NCBI GenBank assembly: GCA_946480925.1
Contig: CAMLLU010000005.1
Location: forward strand, 86,495 to 150,494
Origin: an uncultured Rivibacter sp.
GTDB taxonomy: Bacteria; Pseudomonadota; Gammaproteobacteria; Burkholderiales; Burkholderiaceae
DNA length: 64,000 nucleotides
Direction: 5' to 3'
Shown: positions 28,970 to 38,835 of the stretch, piece after piece
Layout: each line of letters begins with the position of its first letter
How positions within the stretch are numbered: the stretch's first letter is position 1
The notes under the pieces: model-generated
Told to the model about the DNA's origin: nothing
Database searches by the model: none
The model's input: only the letters and a program-made list of their open reading frames with translations
Translations under genes and position numbers: made by a program

Positions 28970-31150
28970 ATGGACACCCCGATCCCCACGCCCACGCTGA
29001 CGCGTCGTTCCTTCATCGCAACCTCCGCCGCCGTGGGCGGCGGCCTCTCGCTCGGCTTTCACGTGCCACTGGGCGCACAGCAAACGGGTACACCGGCTGA
29101 GGTGAATGCCTGGGTCGTCATCAAGCCCGACGATACGGTGGTCGTACGCGTCGCACGCTCTGAAATGGGCCAGGGCTCGCTCACCGGCCTGGCACAGCTG
29201 GTGGCCGAAGAGCTCGAATGCGACTGGGTCAAGGTGACGACCGAATACCCCACGCCTGGCCAGAACCTTGCGCGCAACCGCGTGTGGGGCAACTTCTCCA
29301 CCGGCGGCAGCCGGGGCGTGCGCGAGTCGCACGACTACGTGCGCAAGGGCGGCGCCGCCGCGCGGATGATGCTGGTGCAGGCCGCCGCCGACGGGTGGAA
29401 GGTCGCGCCCGCCGAATGCAGTGTGGCCAAGGGCGTGATCACCCATGCGCCCTCAGGCCGCAAGACGACCTACGGCAAGGTGGCCGCAGCCGCAGCCAAG
29501 CTGCCGCCACCGGCGGACGTGCCGCTCAAGGATCCGAAGGACTGGAAGATCGCTGGCAAGCCGGTGAAGCGCCTGGACACGCTGGACAAGCTCACCGGCA
29601 AGCAGGTCTACGGCATGGACTTGAAGCTGCCCGGCATGCTGAACGCGTCCATCAAGGACTGCCCGGTGTTCGGCGGCAAGCTGAAGAGCTTCGACGCGAA
29701 CGCCGTCGCCAAGCGCCCCGGCGTGAAGAAGGTCGTGCCGGTGGGCGACAGCGCCGTGGCCGTGGTGGCCGACACGTGGTGGCATGCCAAGACCGCACTC
29801 GACGCGCTGCCCATCGAGTGGGACGAAGGCCCCAACGGCAAGATCTCGAGCGCCGACATCGCTGCCACGCTGAAGGAAGGGCTGGACGCGCCGCAGGCCG
29901 CCGTGGGCAATCAGGTCGGCAACGTGAAGGCCGCGCTGGCGAATGCCGCGCGCACCGTCGAAGCGGTGTATTCGTACCCGTTCCAGAACCACGCGACGAT
30001 GGAGACGATGAACGCCATGGCGCGCTGGACGCCCGAGCGCTGCGAGGTGTGGACACCCACGCAGAACGGCGAGGCCGCGCTCGCGGCCACCGCCGAAGCC
30101 GCCGGCCTGCCGCCTGCGCAGTGCGAGGTCTACAAGCTGCACCTGGGCGGCGGCTTCGGCCGGCGCGGCGCGGTGCACGACTGGGTGCGCCAGGCGGTGG
30201 CCATTGCGAAGGAGATGCCGGGCACACCGGTCAAGCTGATCTGGTCTCGCGAAGAAGACATGCAGCATGGCCGCTACCACCCCATCACGATGTGCAAGCT
30301 GCGCGCAGGGCTCGACGCGCAGGGCAACATCACCGGACTGCACATGCGCATCTCGGGCCAGAGCATCGTGGCGGGGATCTTTCCGCAGAACATCCGCGAC
30401 GGTCGGGACCCGGTGGTGTTCCAGGGCCTCAATCCGCCGGGGCCGGAAGCATCGATCGGCTACGGCTTCCCCACGCTCCTGATCGACCATGCGATGCGCA
30501 ACCCGCACGTGCCGCCAGGCTTCTGGCGCGGGGTCAACCTCAACCAGAACACGATCTACCTCGAGTGCCTCCTCGACGAAGTGGCGCACGCCACCAACAC
30601 CGACCCGCTGGCACTGCGCCGCAAGCTCATGGCCAACCACCCGAAGCACCTGGCCGTGCTCAACGCCGCGGCCGAACGCGCCGGCTGGGGCAAGCCCGCA
30701 CCCGCGGGCGTGTACCGCGGATTGGCCCAGACCATGGGCTTCGGCAGCTATGTGGCAGCGGTGGCAGAGGTCTCGGTCAGCAACGACGGCGTGCTGAAGA
30801 TCCACCGCATCGTGGCGGCCACCGACCCCGGCCACGCGGTGAACCCGCAGCAGATCGAGGCGCAGGTCGAGGGCTCGTTCGTCTATGGCCTGTCTGCCGC
30901 GCTGTTCGGCGAATGCACGGTGAAGGACGGCCGCATCGAGCAGGACAACTTCAGCAGCTACCCCGTGGTGCAGATGGAGCATATGCCGGCGGTGGAAACC
31001 GTCATCGTGCCTTCGGGCGGGTTCTGGGGCGGCGTGGGCGAACCCACCATCGCAGTGGCCGCGCCGGCGGTGCTCAACGCGATCTTCGCGGCCACCGGCC
31101 AGCGCATCCGCGAGCTGCCGCTCAAGAACCACAGCTTGAAGAAGGCCTGA
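28970..31150 (+). CDS. molybdopterin subunit of a xanthine-dehydrogenase-family hydroxylase (IorB type), Tat-exported
   Basis: Catalytic Mo subunit, 726 residues. The N-terminus has a twin-arginine signal (TRRSFIATSA, Arg12-Arg13, then a glycine-rich hydrophobic stretch), so the enzyme works in the periplasm. The two aldehyde-oxidase-like halves show KLHLGGGFGRRG, PGFWRGV and the C-terminal GGVGEPTIAVAAPAV; the conserved Glu near 691 is the expected catalytic base. It resembles isoquinoline 1-oxidoreductase beta and membrane-linked aldehyde dehydrogenase relatives, so the substrate is not predictable by family alone. It is followed after only 4 bp by soxX, which is the odd and informative part of its context. 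Confidence 0.9.
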   Translation: MDTPIPTPTLTRRSFIATSAAVGGGLSLGFHVPLGAQQTGTPAEVNAWVVIKPDDTVVVRVARSEMGQGSLTGLAQLVAEELECDWVKVTTEYPTPGQNLARNRVWGNFSTGGSRGVRESHDYVRKGGAAARMMLVQAAADGWKVAPAECSVAKGVITHAPSGRKTTYGKVAAAAAKLPPPADVPLKDPKDWKIAGKPVKRLDTLDKLTGKQVYGMDLKLPGMLNASIKDCPVFGGKLKSFDANAVAKRPGVKKVVPVGDSAVAVVADTWWHAKTALDALPIEWDEGPNGKISSADIAATLKEGLDAPQAAVGNQVGNVKAALANAARTVEAVYSYPFQNHATMETMNAMARWTPERCEVWTPTQNGEAALAATAEAAGLPPAQCEVYKLHLGGGFGRRGAVHDWVRQAVAIAKEMPGTPVKLIWSREEDMQHGRYHPITMCKLRAGLDAQGNITGLHMRISGQSIVAGIFPQNIRDGRDPVVFQGLNPPGPEASIGYGFPTLLIDHAMRNPHVPPGFWRGVNLNQNTIYLECLLDEVAHATNTDPLALRRKLMANHPKHLAVLNAAAERAGWGKPAPAGVYRGLAQTMGFGSYVAAVAEVSVSNDGVLKIHRIVAATDPGHAVNPQQIEAQVEGSFVYGLSAALFGECTVKDGRIEQDNFSSYPVVQMEHMPAVETVIVPSGGFWGGVGEPTIAVAAPAVLNAIFAATGQRIRELPLKNHSLKKA

Positions 31151-31154
31151 TCTC

Positions 31155-31568
31155 GTGTGGCTTGCCACGGTGATGCTGGCCGGCGCGGCGGTGGTGGGTG
31201 ATGCAATGCCCGAGCCGCTGACCTCGCAGCCCGGCGATGCAGCACGCGGCCGGGCCATCGTGACCCACCGGCAGGTCGGCCTGTGCCTGCTGTGCCACAG
31301 CGGCCCGTTCCCGGAAGAACGCTTCCAGGGCACGCTGGCGCCCAGCCTGGTTGGTGTGGGTTCGCGCCTCAACGAAGACCAGCTGCGCCTGCGCGTGGTC
31401 GATGCACGCAGGCTCAACCCCGACAGCATCATGCCCCGCTACGGCACCAGCGAAGGGCTCCACCGCGTGGGCCCGGCCTGGGCCGGCAAGCCGGTGCTCG
31501 AAGCGCAGCAGATCGAAGACGTGGTGGCCTTCCTGCGCACGCTGCGTGAAGAGGGCACGAGGCCATGA
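31155..31568 (+). CDS. soxX: SoxX-like monohaem cytochrome c
   Basis: 137-residue exported c-type cytochrome of the SoxX family, starting at a GTG 4 bp after the Mo subunit. It has a short signal-like N-terminus (WLATVMLAGAAVVGDA), a haem site CLLCH (Cys44, Cys47, His48), the SoxX pattern PFPEERFQGTLAPSLVGVGSRL, and a likely distal ligand Met93 in NPDSIMPRYG. In canonical Sox systems SoxAX joins a sulfur compound to the SoxY cysteine. Its stop overlaps the soxY-like start (ATGA). Confidence 0.88.
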   Translation: MWLATVMLAGAAVVGDAMPEPLTSQPGDAARGRAIVTHRQVGLCLLCHSGPFPEERFQGTLAPSLVGVGSRLNEDQLRLRVVDARRLNPDSIMPRYGTSEGLHRVGPAWAGKPVLEAQQIEDVVAFLRTLREEGTRP

Positions 31569-31996
31569 AACGACGCGAAGCCCTGCTCGCCACGCTGGCC
31601 GCGGTGCACGTCGCACCGGCGTGGTCCACACCCGAAGCCATGGCGCGGGCGGTGCGAGCCTTTGCCGGCGGAGCATTGGTGGCACCGGACGCCCGCGTGA
31701 AGCTCGACATCTCGCCGCTGGTGGAAAACGGCAATGCCGTGCCAGTCACGGTGACGGTGGACCACCCGTTGACCGGGCCCGATGCGGTGACCGCGATCGC
31801 GCTCTTCAACGAGCGCAATCCGCAGCAGGACGTCGGCATCTTCACGCTCGGCCCGCAGGCCGGCCGTGCCTTCGTGGCCACGCGCATTCGCCTGGCCACG
31901 TCGCAAAAGCTCGTCGCGGTAGCCAAGCTCGCCGACGGACGCTGCTGGTCGCACACGGTGAGCGTCGAAGTCACGCTGGCGGCCTGCATCGAGTAG
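31565..31996 (+). CDS. SoxY paralogue with AACIE C-terminal arm
   Basis: 143-residue periplasmic carrier homologue. Signal peptide MKRREALLATLAAVHVAPAWS; SoxY core with KLDISPLVENGNAVPVTVTVD, FNERNPQQDV and TRIRLATSQKLVAVAKL. Canonical SoxY ends in GGCGG, the flexible arm whose cysteine carries sulfur intermediates. Here the end is TLAACIE, with Cys141 third from the end. I recall a named family, SoxY-related AACIE arm protein, but cannot confirm it here. A second cysteine (Cys127, GRCWSH) is unusual for SoxY. It very likely pairs with the SoxZ-like product next door. A carrier role is inferred; the cargo is unknown. Confidence 0.88.
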   Translation: MKRREALLATLAAVHVAPAWSTPEAMARAVRAFAGGALVAPDARVKLDISPLVENGNAVPVTVTVDHPLTGPDAVTAIALFNERNPQQDVGIFTLGPQAGRAFVATRIRLATSQKLVAVAKLADGRCWSHTVSVEVTLAACIE

Positions 31997-32007
31997 GGAA
32001 AGACGCA

Positions 32008-32343
32008 ATGGCCACGACCCAGGCACGCACCGTCGTCACCGCGCCCGCGTCGGCACGCCGTGGCGAGGTGGTGGAGCTGCGCACGTTGATCGCGCACCCC
32101 ATGGAAACCGGCTACCGCGTGGGCAGCGCCGGCCAGCCGCTGGCGCGCGACATCCTGCGGCGCTTCGAATGCCGCTGCGACGGCGAGCTCGTGTTCGCGG
32201 CCGACCTGGCGCCCGCCATCGCCGCCAACCCCTACATCGCCTTCACGATGCGTGTCACGAAAAGCGGCACGCTGAGCTTCAAGTGGGAAGGCGACAACGG
32301 CTTCTCGTGGATCGAGACGCGCGCCTTCACGGTCACGGCATGA
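32008..32343 (+). CDS. soxZ: SoxZ-like carrier subunit
   Basis: 111 residues with the SoxZ fold: ARRGEVVELRTLIAHPMETGYR, then FECRCDGELVFAADLAPAIAANPYIAFTMRV and the ending TLSFKWEGDNGFSWIETRAFTV. No signal peptide, as is usual for SoxZ, which is exported with SoxY. GGGAAAG precedes the ATG at 32008. An open frame reaches back into the soxX gene but is a shadow. The soxA start overlaps the stop (ATGA). Confidence 0.92.
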   Translation: MATTQARTVVTAPASARRGEVVELRTLIAHPMETGYRVGSAGQPLARDILRRFECRCDGELVFAADLAPAIAANPYIAFTMRVTKSGTLSFKWEGDNGFSWIETRAFTVTA

Positions 32344-33083
32344 ATCGCCTCATCGGCCTCGCCCTGGCTGCCGCGGCGACCTCGGCGGCGGCCCAAGGCG
32401 GAGACGGCCGCCGCTCAGGCGCTGACGACATGGCCCCGGCGTTGCAGGCGATGCAGCGCGACGACACACAGAACCCCGCGATGCTGTGGGTCGCCGAGGG
32501 CGAGCAACTGTGGCGCAACGAGTGCGCCTCGTGCCACAAGGACGCCGCCATCAGCATGCGCGGCGCCGCAACTCGCCACCCGGCCTTCGACCCGGCGGCG
32601 GGCACACCGGTCAACCTCGCGATGCGCATACGCAGCTGCCAGCAGCACCGGGCCAAGCGCAAGCCCCACGCCTTCGAAAGCCGTGAGCTGCTCGCGCTGG
32701 AGGCCTACGTCGCACTGCAGTCGCGCGGCCTGCCCATCACGCCCGCGAAGGATGCACGGCTCGATGCCGCCCGTGCCGAAGGCGAGCGCCTGTTCAACCG
32801 CCGCATCGGCCAGCTCGACCTCGCCTGTGCCCAATGCCACGACCGCAACGCAGGCCAGCGCCTGGCCGGCAGCGTGATCCCGCAGGCCCATCCGACCGGC
32901 TACCCGATCTACCGGCTCGAATGGCAAGGCCTGGGTTCACTGCAGCACCGGCTGCGCAACTGCATGACCGGCGTGCGCGCGGAGCCTTATGCCTTCGGTG
33001 CGCCGGAAATGGTGTCGCTGGAGCTCTTTCTTGCTCAGCGTGCGGCCGGCATGAAGCTGGAGTCGCCAGGCGTGCGGCCTTGA
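32340..33083 (+). CDS. soxA: SoxA-like dihaem cytochrome c
   Basis: 247-residue SoxA homologue. Signal peptide LIGLALAAAATSAAAQ; first haem motif CASCH (62-66), second CAQCH (163-167), and the cysteine Cys208 in LQHRLRNCMTGVRAEP, at the place of the SoxA haem-ligand/persulfide cysteine. It would form SoxAX with the soxX product. Last gene of the run; the next gene is convergent, 36 bp away. No soxB, soxC or soxD is present in the window. Confidence 0.92.
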   Translation: MNRLIGLALAAAATSAAAQGGDGRRSGADDMAPALQAMQRDDTQNPAMLWVAEGEQLWRNECASCHKDAAISMRGAATRHPAFDPAAGTPVNLAMRIRSCQQHRAKRKPHAFESRELLALEAYVALQSRGLPITPAKDARLDAARAEGERLFNRRIGQLDLACAQCHDRNAGQRLAGSVIPQAHPTGYPIYRLEWQGLGSLQHRLRNCMTGVRAEPYAFGAPEMVSLELFLAQRAAGMKLESPGVRP

Positions 33084-33118
33084 GCATCGCGCGGCAGCGC
33101 CGCATGGCAAGGCGAGAC

Positions 33119-34354
33119 TCAGGCCGACTCGTCACGCGCCGGCACAGCGACAGCCCAAGCCGTGCCGCGGGTGCCCGCCAGGCACACGGCCGCAGCCAGC
33201 GCGAAGCCGGCACTCAGCAGCGGCACGGCGCTCGCGTCGTCACCCGTGACCATGAACGATGCGGTCAGCGGCCCGAAGGCACTGCCCAGCAGTTGCGCGG
33301 CCGGCACCAGCCCGGCCAGCCGCCCGCTCGCATCGACCCGGAAAGCGAGGCCGATGTGGAAGGGCAGCATGAAGAGCCACACGAAGCCGAAGACCGCGCA
33401 GCCCAGCGAGAAGCGCGACGTGCTGCCTGCTGGCAACCCATGCACCGCGAGCATGATGGCGGCCAGTGCGGCCGAAGACGCCACCAGCGTGGGCACCACC
33501 GGCAGGCGCCGCACGGCAACCGCGGCAATGCTGCCGCCCACCACCTGCATGGCCAGCACACCGGCCACCAGCGTTTGCGCCGCTTGAGCCTGCAGCCCAG
33601 CCGCCTTGCCCAGCGGCTCGAGGTAAGCCCAGAACGCCCCCAGCGTGGCGAGCTGCAGGAACACCACCACCAGCGGCAGCATCGTGCGCGCCGACCATCG
33701 GAAGGACTCGAGCGCCGCCGGCGGCAAGGGTGCCAGCCGCGCCGGCTGCACGAAGGCGAGCACGCATGGCAGCAGCGAAAGCAGAGCCAGCACGGCGAAC
33801 CCGCCTTGCCAGCCCGAGCGGGGGATCACGAGGTTGGCCAGCACCACGCCAAGCGCAGCCTGCGCCAGCGTCTGCAGCACGAAGAAGACGCCACTCACGC
33901 GCGCGGGGTTGGCGCTGCGCACCACCACGCCCGTCGTGCCCCACACCAGCACGCCTTCAGCCAGCCCTGCCGCAGCGCGCACTGCGAGCATCGGACCGTC
34001 GCCGCCGACGGTGGTGGTGAGCCCATCGAGCGCCGCGGCCAGCAGTGCCGCGATGAGGGTGACGAGCTTGAGCCGTGCGGCCGGCAACACGGCATCGCCA
34101 AGCAACACCCCGAGACCGAGCGCAACGATCTCGCCCATGGCCACGAGGCCCACGCCTTCGAGGCTCACCTGATTCGCCTCGACCAGCGCGCCCAGCAGGA
34201 TGGGCTGCACGCCGATCATCAACACGGCGATCGTGCCGACTGCGAGTGCGGCCGCAAGCGGGCCGGCGGGAATCTCCTGGGGAACTCGGTGCAGTGACAT
34301 GCTTTCGGCCCTCGTGGTGTGCGTCGATCGGCTGCTGCTCAACGGCTCGTTCAC
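33119..34354 (-). CDS. MFS transporter
   Basis: Twelve-span major facilitator, up to 411 residues. Hydrophobic segments are visible throughout, for example LAAALAVGTIAVLMIGVQPILLGALV, GLVAMGEIVALGLGVLLGD, GVFFVLQTLAQAALGVVLANLVI and LGCAVFGFVWLFMLPFHIGLAF. The longest start is the GTG at 34354, with GGA nine bases upstream and only 16 bp after the preceding gene; an ATG at 34300 is an equally reasonable alternative. Last gene of the operon starting near 40172, so it probably imports or exports the substrate of the kinase and aldolases. The substrate is unknown. Confidence 0.85.
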   Translation of the reverse strand: MNEPLSSSRSTHTTRAESMSLHRVPQEIPAGPLAAALAVGTIAVLMIGVQPILLGALVEANQVSLEGVGLVAMGEIVALGLGVLLGDAVLPAARLKLVTLIAALLAAALDGLTTTVGGDGPMLAVRAAAGLAEGVLVWGTTGVVVRSANPARVSGVFFVLQTLAQAALGVVLANLVIPRSGWQGGFAVLALLSLLPCVLAFVQPARLAPLPPAALESFRWSARTMLPLVVVFLQLATLGAFWAYLEPLGKAAGLQAQAAQTLVAGVLAMQVVGGSIAAVAVRRLPVVPTLVASSAALAAIMLAVHGLPAGSTSRFSLGCAVFGFVWLFMLPFHIGLAFRVDASGRLAGLVPAAQLLGSAFGPLTASFMVTGDDASAVPLLSAGFALAAAVCLAGTRGTAWAVAVPARDESA

Positions 34355-34370
34355 GCTCGTTCCGGCTGGT

Positions 34371-35015
34371 TCAGTAGCCCTTGCTCTCTTCCGGCAGCAA
34401 ACCCTGCATGAAACGGTCCACCGCCCGCTGCCGGTCCCGGCGCAGGCGCCGGTTGGCGATGGTGCGCACGAGCCACGGTAGGGGCTTCACAGGCCCGCCG
34501 GCGGCCGCAGCCAGCACGCAGGCCTTGGCGCACTTCTCGAACAGCTCGGTGTTGAGCGCCATGCGCGTGGCCGTGGTGCCCAGGCACACGGGCAGGCCAT
34601 GCAGGAACAACACGTTGCCGCCAGCTTGCAGCCCGCGGGCGAGCTGCTGCACGTGCCGGACTTGCGCGAGGGCCGGCCCCATGGGGCCGATGTGGCGCGC
34701 CTGCTCGTCGAAGGCCTGCGGCATGGCGCGGCCGAAGTCCGGAAGACAGCGACCCCATGCACCACCGCCCAACGAGATGGCACCCACGTCGCCCCGCGCA
34801 CGGTAGATCGCCGCGTGCTCGTACGCACCGGAGGCTGCAGCATCCGCCCATGCGATGCGGCATGGCGCATCGTCGAGCGCGTGGCCGAACCACATGGCTT
34901 CAGCGCCCGGAATGCGCAGCGACAGGCAGGCCTGCGGCGAGCCCAGCAGCTGCCGGGCTCGCAGGCGCTCGCGCGTCTGCTGCCACGACTGGCGCAAGTT
35001 GTCTTCGGTGGTCAT
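34371..35015 (-). CDS. degenerate class II aldolase/adducin-like protein
   Basis: 214 residues that align in outline with class II aldolases: YEHAAIYRARGDVGAIS matches the usual HxxIYxxRPDVGAV helix-strand. The expected metal-binding His-x-His that should follow reads SLGGGAW, and the later NHG motif reads FLHGLPVCLG. Only one of the metal ligands may remain, so it is unlikely to be a normal zinc aldolase. It starts 4 bp after the aminotransferase stop and ends 16 bp before the MFS gene. Either a pseudoenzyme partner of the second, intact aldolase encoded at 36498-37193 or a diverged enzyme. Confidence 0.65.
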   Translation of the reverse strand: MTTEDNLRQSWQQTRERLRARQLLGSPQACLSLRIPGAEAMWFGHALDDAPCRIAWADAAASGAYEHAAIYRARGDVGAISLGGGAWGRCLPDFGRAMPQAFDEQARHIGPMGPALAQVRHVQQLARGLQAGGNVLFLHGLPVCLGTTATRMALNTELFEKCAKACVLAAAAGGPVKPLPWLVRTIANRRLRRDRQRAVDRFMQGLLPEESKGY

Positions 35016-35019
35016 GGCG

Positions 35020-36497
<1,478 letters not shown>

Positions 36498-36501
<4 letters not shown>

Positions 36502-37193
36502 GCGGTGGGAGAGTCTTTGGGAACGGGGGCGTCGCCGGTCAGCAGCTCGGTCACGCGGGCCAGGGCATCGCGCCGCTGGGGGGCTTGTCGTGCTCGTTGT
36601 GCGATGAGGCTCAGCAGCCGCGCGCGAGCCAGCGATTCGAGGTCTTCGACGGCCTGCACGGCCAGCGCCTGGGTGGCGCCACAGCACAGCACGCCGTGGT
36701 TGAGCATCAGGTAGGCGTTGATGTCGGCACGCAGCGCACGAGCCAGCCTGTACGACAACCACCCCGTGCCGGAAGGCGCATAGCCCACCACCGGCACCCG
36801 CGGCCCCAGCGTGCTGCGCCATGGGCCCGCAGGCACTTCGAGCACATCGCCGATCAGCGCGCAGGCACTGGCCACCGGCTGGTGCGTGTGGATGCTGCAG
36901 GACACGTCGGCCCGCGCCCGCAGCACCTTCGCGTGCAGGCCGCTTTCGACCGACGGCGCACGTTCGCCTTCCACCTGCGCCAGATCGGCCAGGCGCAGCA
37001 CGCACACGTCGGCCGCGTTCATGCTCAGGTAGTCGGTGGCCGAGGGCGTGACGGCGAAATGCTCGGCATCGACGCGCAACGCGATGTTGCCGCCGGTGCC
37101 GGCAAGGTAGCCGCGGTGCGACAGCTCGACGCACAGCTCGACGACGGCCTCGCGAATGCGGAGGCTGCTGGTGCTGAGACTGTTGTTCTTCAT
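36498..37193 (-). CDS. class II aldolase/adducin family protein (intact metal site)
   Basis: 231-residue zinc-dependent aldolase or epimerase family member. N-terminal LRIREAVVELCVELSHRGYLAGTGGNIALRV, metal ligands SIHTHQPVAS (His-x-His) and LMLNHGVLCCG. Fuculose- or rhamnulose-phosphate aldolases and ribulose-phosphate epimerases share this fold. With a sugar kinase immediately upstream (4-bp overlap), cleavage of a phosphorylated sugar or sugar acid is the natural inference. Confidence 0.88.
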
Positions 37194-38824
37194 GCGGTGG
37201 TGGGCTGCGGTGCGTTGAGCCGGTGGTACAGCGGCGCGAGGCGCGAGCGCACCTCCTTGAAGGCCTCGAACTTGTCGCTGTACAGGCGCCTCAGGCCCGT
37301 GGCAGGCTCGTAGATGCGGCGCGCCTTGCGCAGCGAAACCAGGTCGCTGAAGCGCAAGGCGCCCAGGGCCATGGCGGCGATGAAGGTCGCGCCGATGGCA
37401 TTGGCCTGGATGGGGCTGGCCAGCTGGCGAATGGGCTGGCCCGTCACGTCGGCCATGATCTGGCACCACACGTCGGACTGCGCGCCGCCGCCCACCGCGG
37501 TGAGCGTGCCCGCGTCTCGTCCGAGCAGGCGCGCGAAGGGCTCGAGCATCCAGCGCGTGTTCAGCGCCACGCCTTCTAGAAAGGCTCGGAAGATGTCTTC
37601 GCGGGTGTGCTCGAGCGACAGGTTGATGAGCCCCGCGCGCAGGCGTGGGTCGTCCACCGGCGTGCGCTCGCCCTGCAGCCACGGGGTGTAGACCAGTCCG
37701 CGTGCACCGGCCGGCACACGGGCGGCAATGCGGTTGAGCACCTCGTAGACGGCCGGGTGCTCTTCGTCGCCGGCCAGCTCATCGGGGTGGTAGAGGATGC
37801 GGTCGCGCAGGAACGAAAGGTTGGCGCCGGCCGTGGACTGCAGCGCCATCGCGAGGTAGCGGCCGTCCACCGCGCAGGGCACGGCCGCGATCTTGTGGCG
37901 CACGTCGGTCTTCATGAACGGCACGTGAGCGCCCAGCCATGACGAAGTGCCCAGGTACAGGTGCGTTTCGAAGTCACCCACGGCCGCGCCGACGGCCACC
38001 GCCGAGGTATCCACCGCGCCGCCGATCACCACGGTCTTGGCCTCAAGCCCCAGCGCCTGCGCCACGTCGGGCCGCAGCGGGCCCAGCACGTCGGTGCACT
38101 TCACGATCTCCGGCAGCTTGTCGGCGCTGATGCCCAGCGCGCGAATCAAGCCTGCGTCGTAGCGCATGCCGCGCGCATCGCGGTTGTCGGTGACCCATGC
38201 GGTGACCAGCGAGTCGCGCGTGGCGCACACACGGCCGCAAAGCCGCAGGTTCAGGTAGTCCGGCACGTTGAGGAACTTGTGCGTGCGTTCGTAGCGCTCA
38301 GGCTCATGGTCGCGGATGTAGGCCATGTGACCCGCGCTGTCGCGGCCCGAAAGCGATGGCGCCCCGCCCGTGAGGCGCAGCCAGCGCCACAGCTTCAGCG
38401 GGCCGTAGCCTTCGACGTTCAGGCCACGGCCACGCACCCGCCTTGCAATGGCTTCGGCACCGCGTGCATCGAGCCAGGTCAACGCATTGCCGATGGGCTC
38501 GCCGGCCTTGTCGATGCAGACCGTGCCTTCGGTCTGCGCAGAGCAGCACACCGCGACCACGCGCCGGCGCAACGTGGCATCGCCCGCGAGCAACTCATTT
38601 GCGGCCCCCACCAGGGCGCTCCACCAGTCGTGCGGGTCCTGCTCTGCAAGAGCGCCTTGCACGTGCAGCTTCACGGCGCGAAAGGCCCACGCATGCACCG
38701 TGCCGTCCAGACCCACGAGCGCGCATTTGCAGCCCGACGTGCCCAGATCGACGGCCAGCACCAGTCGTGTGTCCACCGGCGAGGACATGCTGTCCGCAGC
38801 TTGCGCCATCAGAATTTGCGGCAT
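37190..38824 (-). CDS. FGGY-family carbohydrate kinase
   Basis: 544-residue ATP-dependent sugar or polyol kinase. Phosphate loop LAVDLGTSGCKCALVG, catalytic-type TWLDARG, adenosine region GGAVDTSAVAVGAAVGDFETHLYLGTS, and C-terminal VGGGAQSDVWCQIMADVTGQPI. Closest in style to xylulokinase and ribulokinase. The start at 38824 overlaps the porin stop (ATGA). A second in-frame ATG five codons later at 38809 lies in a duplicated 15-bp unit. Inferred to phosphorylate the imported substrate before aldol cleavage. Confidence 0.9.
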   Translation of the reverse strand: MPQILMAQAADSMSSPVDTRLVLAVDLGTSGCKCALVGLDGTVHAWAFRAVKLHVQGALAEQDPHDWWSALVGAANELLAGDATLRRRVVAVCCSAQTEGTVCIDKAGEPIGNALTWLDARGAEAIARRVRGRGLNVEGYGPLKLWRWLRLTGGAPSLSGRDSAGHMAYIRDHEPERYERTHKFLNVPDYLNLRLCGRVCATRDSLVTAWVTDNRDARGMRYDAGLIRALGISADKLPEIVKCTDVLGPLRPDVAQALGLEAKTVVIGGAVDTSAVAVGAAVGDFETHLYLGTSSWLGAHVPFMKTDVRHKIAAVPCAVDGRYLAMALQSTAGANLSFLRDRILYHPDELAGDEEHPAVYEVLNRIAARVPAGARGLVYTPWLQGERTPVDDPRLRAGLINLSLEHTREDIFRAFLEGVALNTRWMLEPFARLLGRDAGTLTAVGGGAQSDVWCQIMADVTGQPIRQLASPIQANAIGATFIAAMALGALRFSDLVSLRKARRIYEPATGLRRLYSDKFEAFKEVRSRLAPLYHRLNAPQPTTA

Positions 38825-38835
38825 CAGAACTTGCG
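38801..38835. repeat. 15-bp tandem duplication over the porin stop / kinase start
   Basis: TTGCGCCATCAGAAT followed by TTGCGGCATCAGAAC and a partial third TTGCG: 13 of 15 bases match and the length keeps frame. It duplicates the overlapping stop-start region, giving the kinase two possible ATG codons five residues apart. Confidence 0.8.
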
